NCBI GenBank assembly: GCA_019247975.1
Contig: JAFBAD010000162.1
Coordinates: forward strand, 1-13,402
Source: Acidimicrobiia bacterium
GTDB taxonomy: Bacteria > Actinomycetota > Acidimicrobiia > Acidimicrobiales > Iamiaceae
Direction: 5' to 3'
DNA length: 13,402 nucleotides
Made by a program: the position numbers and the translations under genes. The notes beneath the pieces were generated by a model, which did no database searches, was not told the DNA's origin, and saw only the letters and a program-made list of their open reading frames with translations. This document shows, piece by piece, positions 12,427 to 13,402 of this stretch; within the stretch, counting starts at the first letter, position 1; every line of letters begins with the position of its first letter.

Positions 12427-12813
12427 CTACGCGGGCGGCCAGGCCGTTTCGGCGTCGACCCGGCGGGCCAGGAGGCAGAACTCGTTGCCTTCCGGATCGG
12501 CGAGGACGTGCCACGAGACGGCGTCGCCCTGGCCCACGTCGACCGGCCGGGCGCCCAGCGCCAGCAGCCGCTCGAGCTCCGCCGCCTGGTCCCGGTCGGT
12601 GGCGTTGACGTCGATGTGCAGGCGGTTCTTCACCGTCTTCGGTTCGGGCACCCGGAGGAAGACGAGGGTCGGCCCGGTCCCGGGCGGGCCGCCGATCTCG
12701 ATGGCGTCCTCGTCGCGGTCGCGCTCCTCGTAGCCGAGCACCTGCTGCCAGAACGCGGCGAGACCGTCCGGGTCCTCGGCGTCGATGATCAGCTCGGTGA
12801 AGCGGCAGCTCAC
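12427..12813 (-). CDS. VOC (glyoxalase/bleomycin-resistance fold) family protein
   Basis: 128 residues, one vicinal-oxygen-chelate unit made of two beta-alpha-beta-beta-beta modules. The first begins at FTELIIDAEDPDGLAAFW and the second around RLHIDVNA (64-71), ending with DPEGNEFCLL (106-115). His66 and Glu111 are the likely metal ligands in the usual module positions. Members range from lyases and dioxygenases to antibiotic-binding proteins, so no reaction is assigned. The GTG start at 12813 overlaps the alanine dehydrogenase stop as GTGA, showing translational coupling, and begins with VSCRFTELIIDAEDP, a common start for this subgroup (glyoxalase-like, Glyoxalase_6 type from memory). Confidence 0.85.
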   Translation of the reverse strand: MSCRFTELIIDAEDPDGLAAFWQQVLGYEERDRDEDAIEIGGPPGTGPTLVFLRVPEPKTVKNRLHIDVNATDRDQAAELERLLALGARPVDVGQGDAVSWHVLADPEGNEFCLLARRVDAETAWPPA

Positions 12814-13402
12814 AGGATGCTCACCAGCGGGGTGTGGGCCCGGCCGAGGGCCTCGGCGACCGTCGGGTGGGTGACCGAGCCCTCGAGCGTGTTGACCCCC
12901 AGGGCCAACGCCGGGTCCGCCTTCGCGGCGCCGGCCAGTCCCCGGGTGGCCAGCGCCAGCAGGTACGGCAACGTCGCGTTGGTGAGCGCGTAGGTCGACG
13001 TGTTGGGCACCGCGCCGGGGATGTTCCCCACCGCGTAGTGCAGGACCCCGTGCACCACGTACACCGGGTCCTCGTGGGTCGTCTCGTGCGTCGTCTCGAT
13101 GCACCCGCCCTGATCGACCGCGACATCGACGATGACCGAGCCGGGCTTCATGCCCGCGACCATCGACTCGCTCATCACCATCGGTGCCCGGCCGCCGGCG
13201 ACCAGCACCGCGCCGATGACGAGGTCGGCTTCCGCCACCGACCGCTCGACGGACCCGCGGTTCGACGCCAGCGTCATGATCCGGCCCTGGTGGATCTGGT
13301 CCACCCAGCGCAGCCGGTCGATGCTCTTGTCGAGCAGGACGACCTCGGCCTCCATCCCGGCGGCGATCCACGCGGCGTTCCAGCCCACGTTGCCGGCGCC
13401 GA
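12810..13402 (-). CDS. ald: Alanine dehydrogenase, C-terminal part (5' end outside window)
   Basis: Partial: 196 residues visible, starting in the NAD-binding domain. GAGNVGWNAA at the window edge is the Rossmann glycine motif; DLVIGAVLVAGGRAP, VIVDVAVDQGGC and the C-terminal AVGNIPGAVPNTSTYALTNATLPY are strongly diagnostic of L-alanine dehydrogenase. The enzyme reversibly deaminates L-alanine to pyruvate and ammonia with NAD+, in the cytosol. The C-terminal end (HTPLVSIL) looks complete. It overlaps the VOC gene by 4 nt (GTGA). Closely similar pyridine nucleotide transhydrogenase alpha subunits share the fold, but the DQGGC and NIPGAVPNTST segments favour Ald. The promoter and N-terminal half lie beyond base 13402. 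Confidence 0.9.
   Translation of the reverse strand, partial: GAGNVGWNAAWIAAGMEAEVVLLDKSIDRLRWVDQIHQGRIMTLASNRGSVERSVAEADLVIGAVLVAGGRAPMVMSESMVAGMKPGSVIVDVAVDQGGCIETTHETTHEDPVYVVHGVLHYAVGNIPGAVPNTSTYALTNATLPYLLALATRGLAGAAKADPALALGVNTLEGSVTHPTVAEALGRAHTPLVSIL

Noticed and set aside
13072..13095. Near-perfect 12-bp tandem duplication in ald giving ETTHETTHED
   Set aside because: From memory of the family, the corresponding stretch in other alanine dehydrogenases (ETxxPTTHxDP) has the same length, so no insertion is implied; the repeat follows from codon use.

Overview
The window is about 13.4 kb of very GC-rich DNA with dense, mostly GTG/ATG-started genes, 1-4 nt stop/start overlaps and several apparently leaderless promoters. 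It carries an alanine dehydrogenase, MurF, Ddl, a TetR regulator and a mycobacterial-style reductase/HAD lipid module. Together these point to a high-GC actinobacterium, and the DUF1800/DUF1501 pair makes an Acidimicrobiia-like lineage plausible (inference from gene content, not proven). There is no rRNA, tRNA, CRISPR array, transposase or phage gene. No stretch over 300 bases lacks a gene; the largest gap is the 109-bp ddl/murF intergenic region.

Layout. (1) 1-1905, plus strand: the end of a DUF1800 gene followed by a Tat-exported, probably lipid-anchored DUF1501 protein. This is a widespread but functionally obscure exported pair. (2) 1941-7958, minus strand: a tightly coupled four-gene operon, in transcription order a fatty-acyl-reductase/HAD fusion, a zinc alcohol dehydrogenase, a LarA/DUF2088 (nickel-pincer lactate racemase-like) protein, and a PlsC-type acyltransferase. 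All three junctions are overlaps (GTGA, TGATG, TGATG). A divergent TetR regulator (8005-8559) is separated from the operon by 46 bp containing a TACCA-CT-TGGTA inverted repeat, and a 40-bp near-palindrome straddles the TetR start. (3) 8565-11067: ddl (minus) and murF (plus), divergent, making D-Ala-D-Ala and joining it to the UDP-MurNAc-tripeptide. (4) 11075-13402, minus strand: an MFS exporter, a VOC/glyoxalase-fold protein and the 3' part of alanine dehydrogenase.

Most notable: the four-gene operon looks like an undescribed lipid-tailoring pathway built around a LarA homologue. That protein keeps the cofactor-attachment Lys and Ni-ligand His spacing but has lost other catalytic positions. 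The HAD domain beside it has Glu where the second catalytic Asp normally lies. Separately, a 45-bp perfect palindrome (22-bp arms around one central base) occurs twice, at 1901-1945 and 9700-9744. Its 39-bp core is identical in opposite orientation, and its three outer base pairs differ between copies yet remain complementary. One copy provides the stop codons of two convergent genes and the other fills the region just upstream of the murF -10 box.
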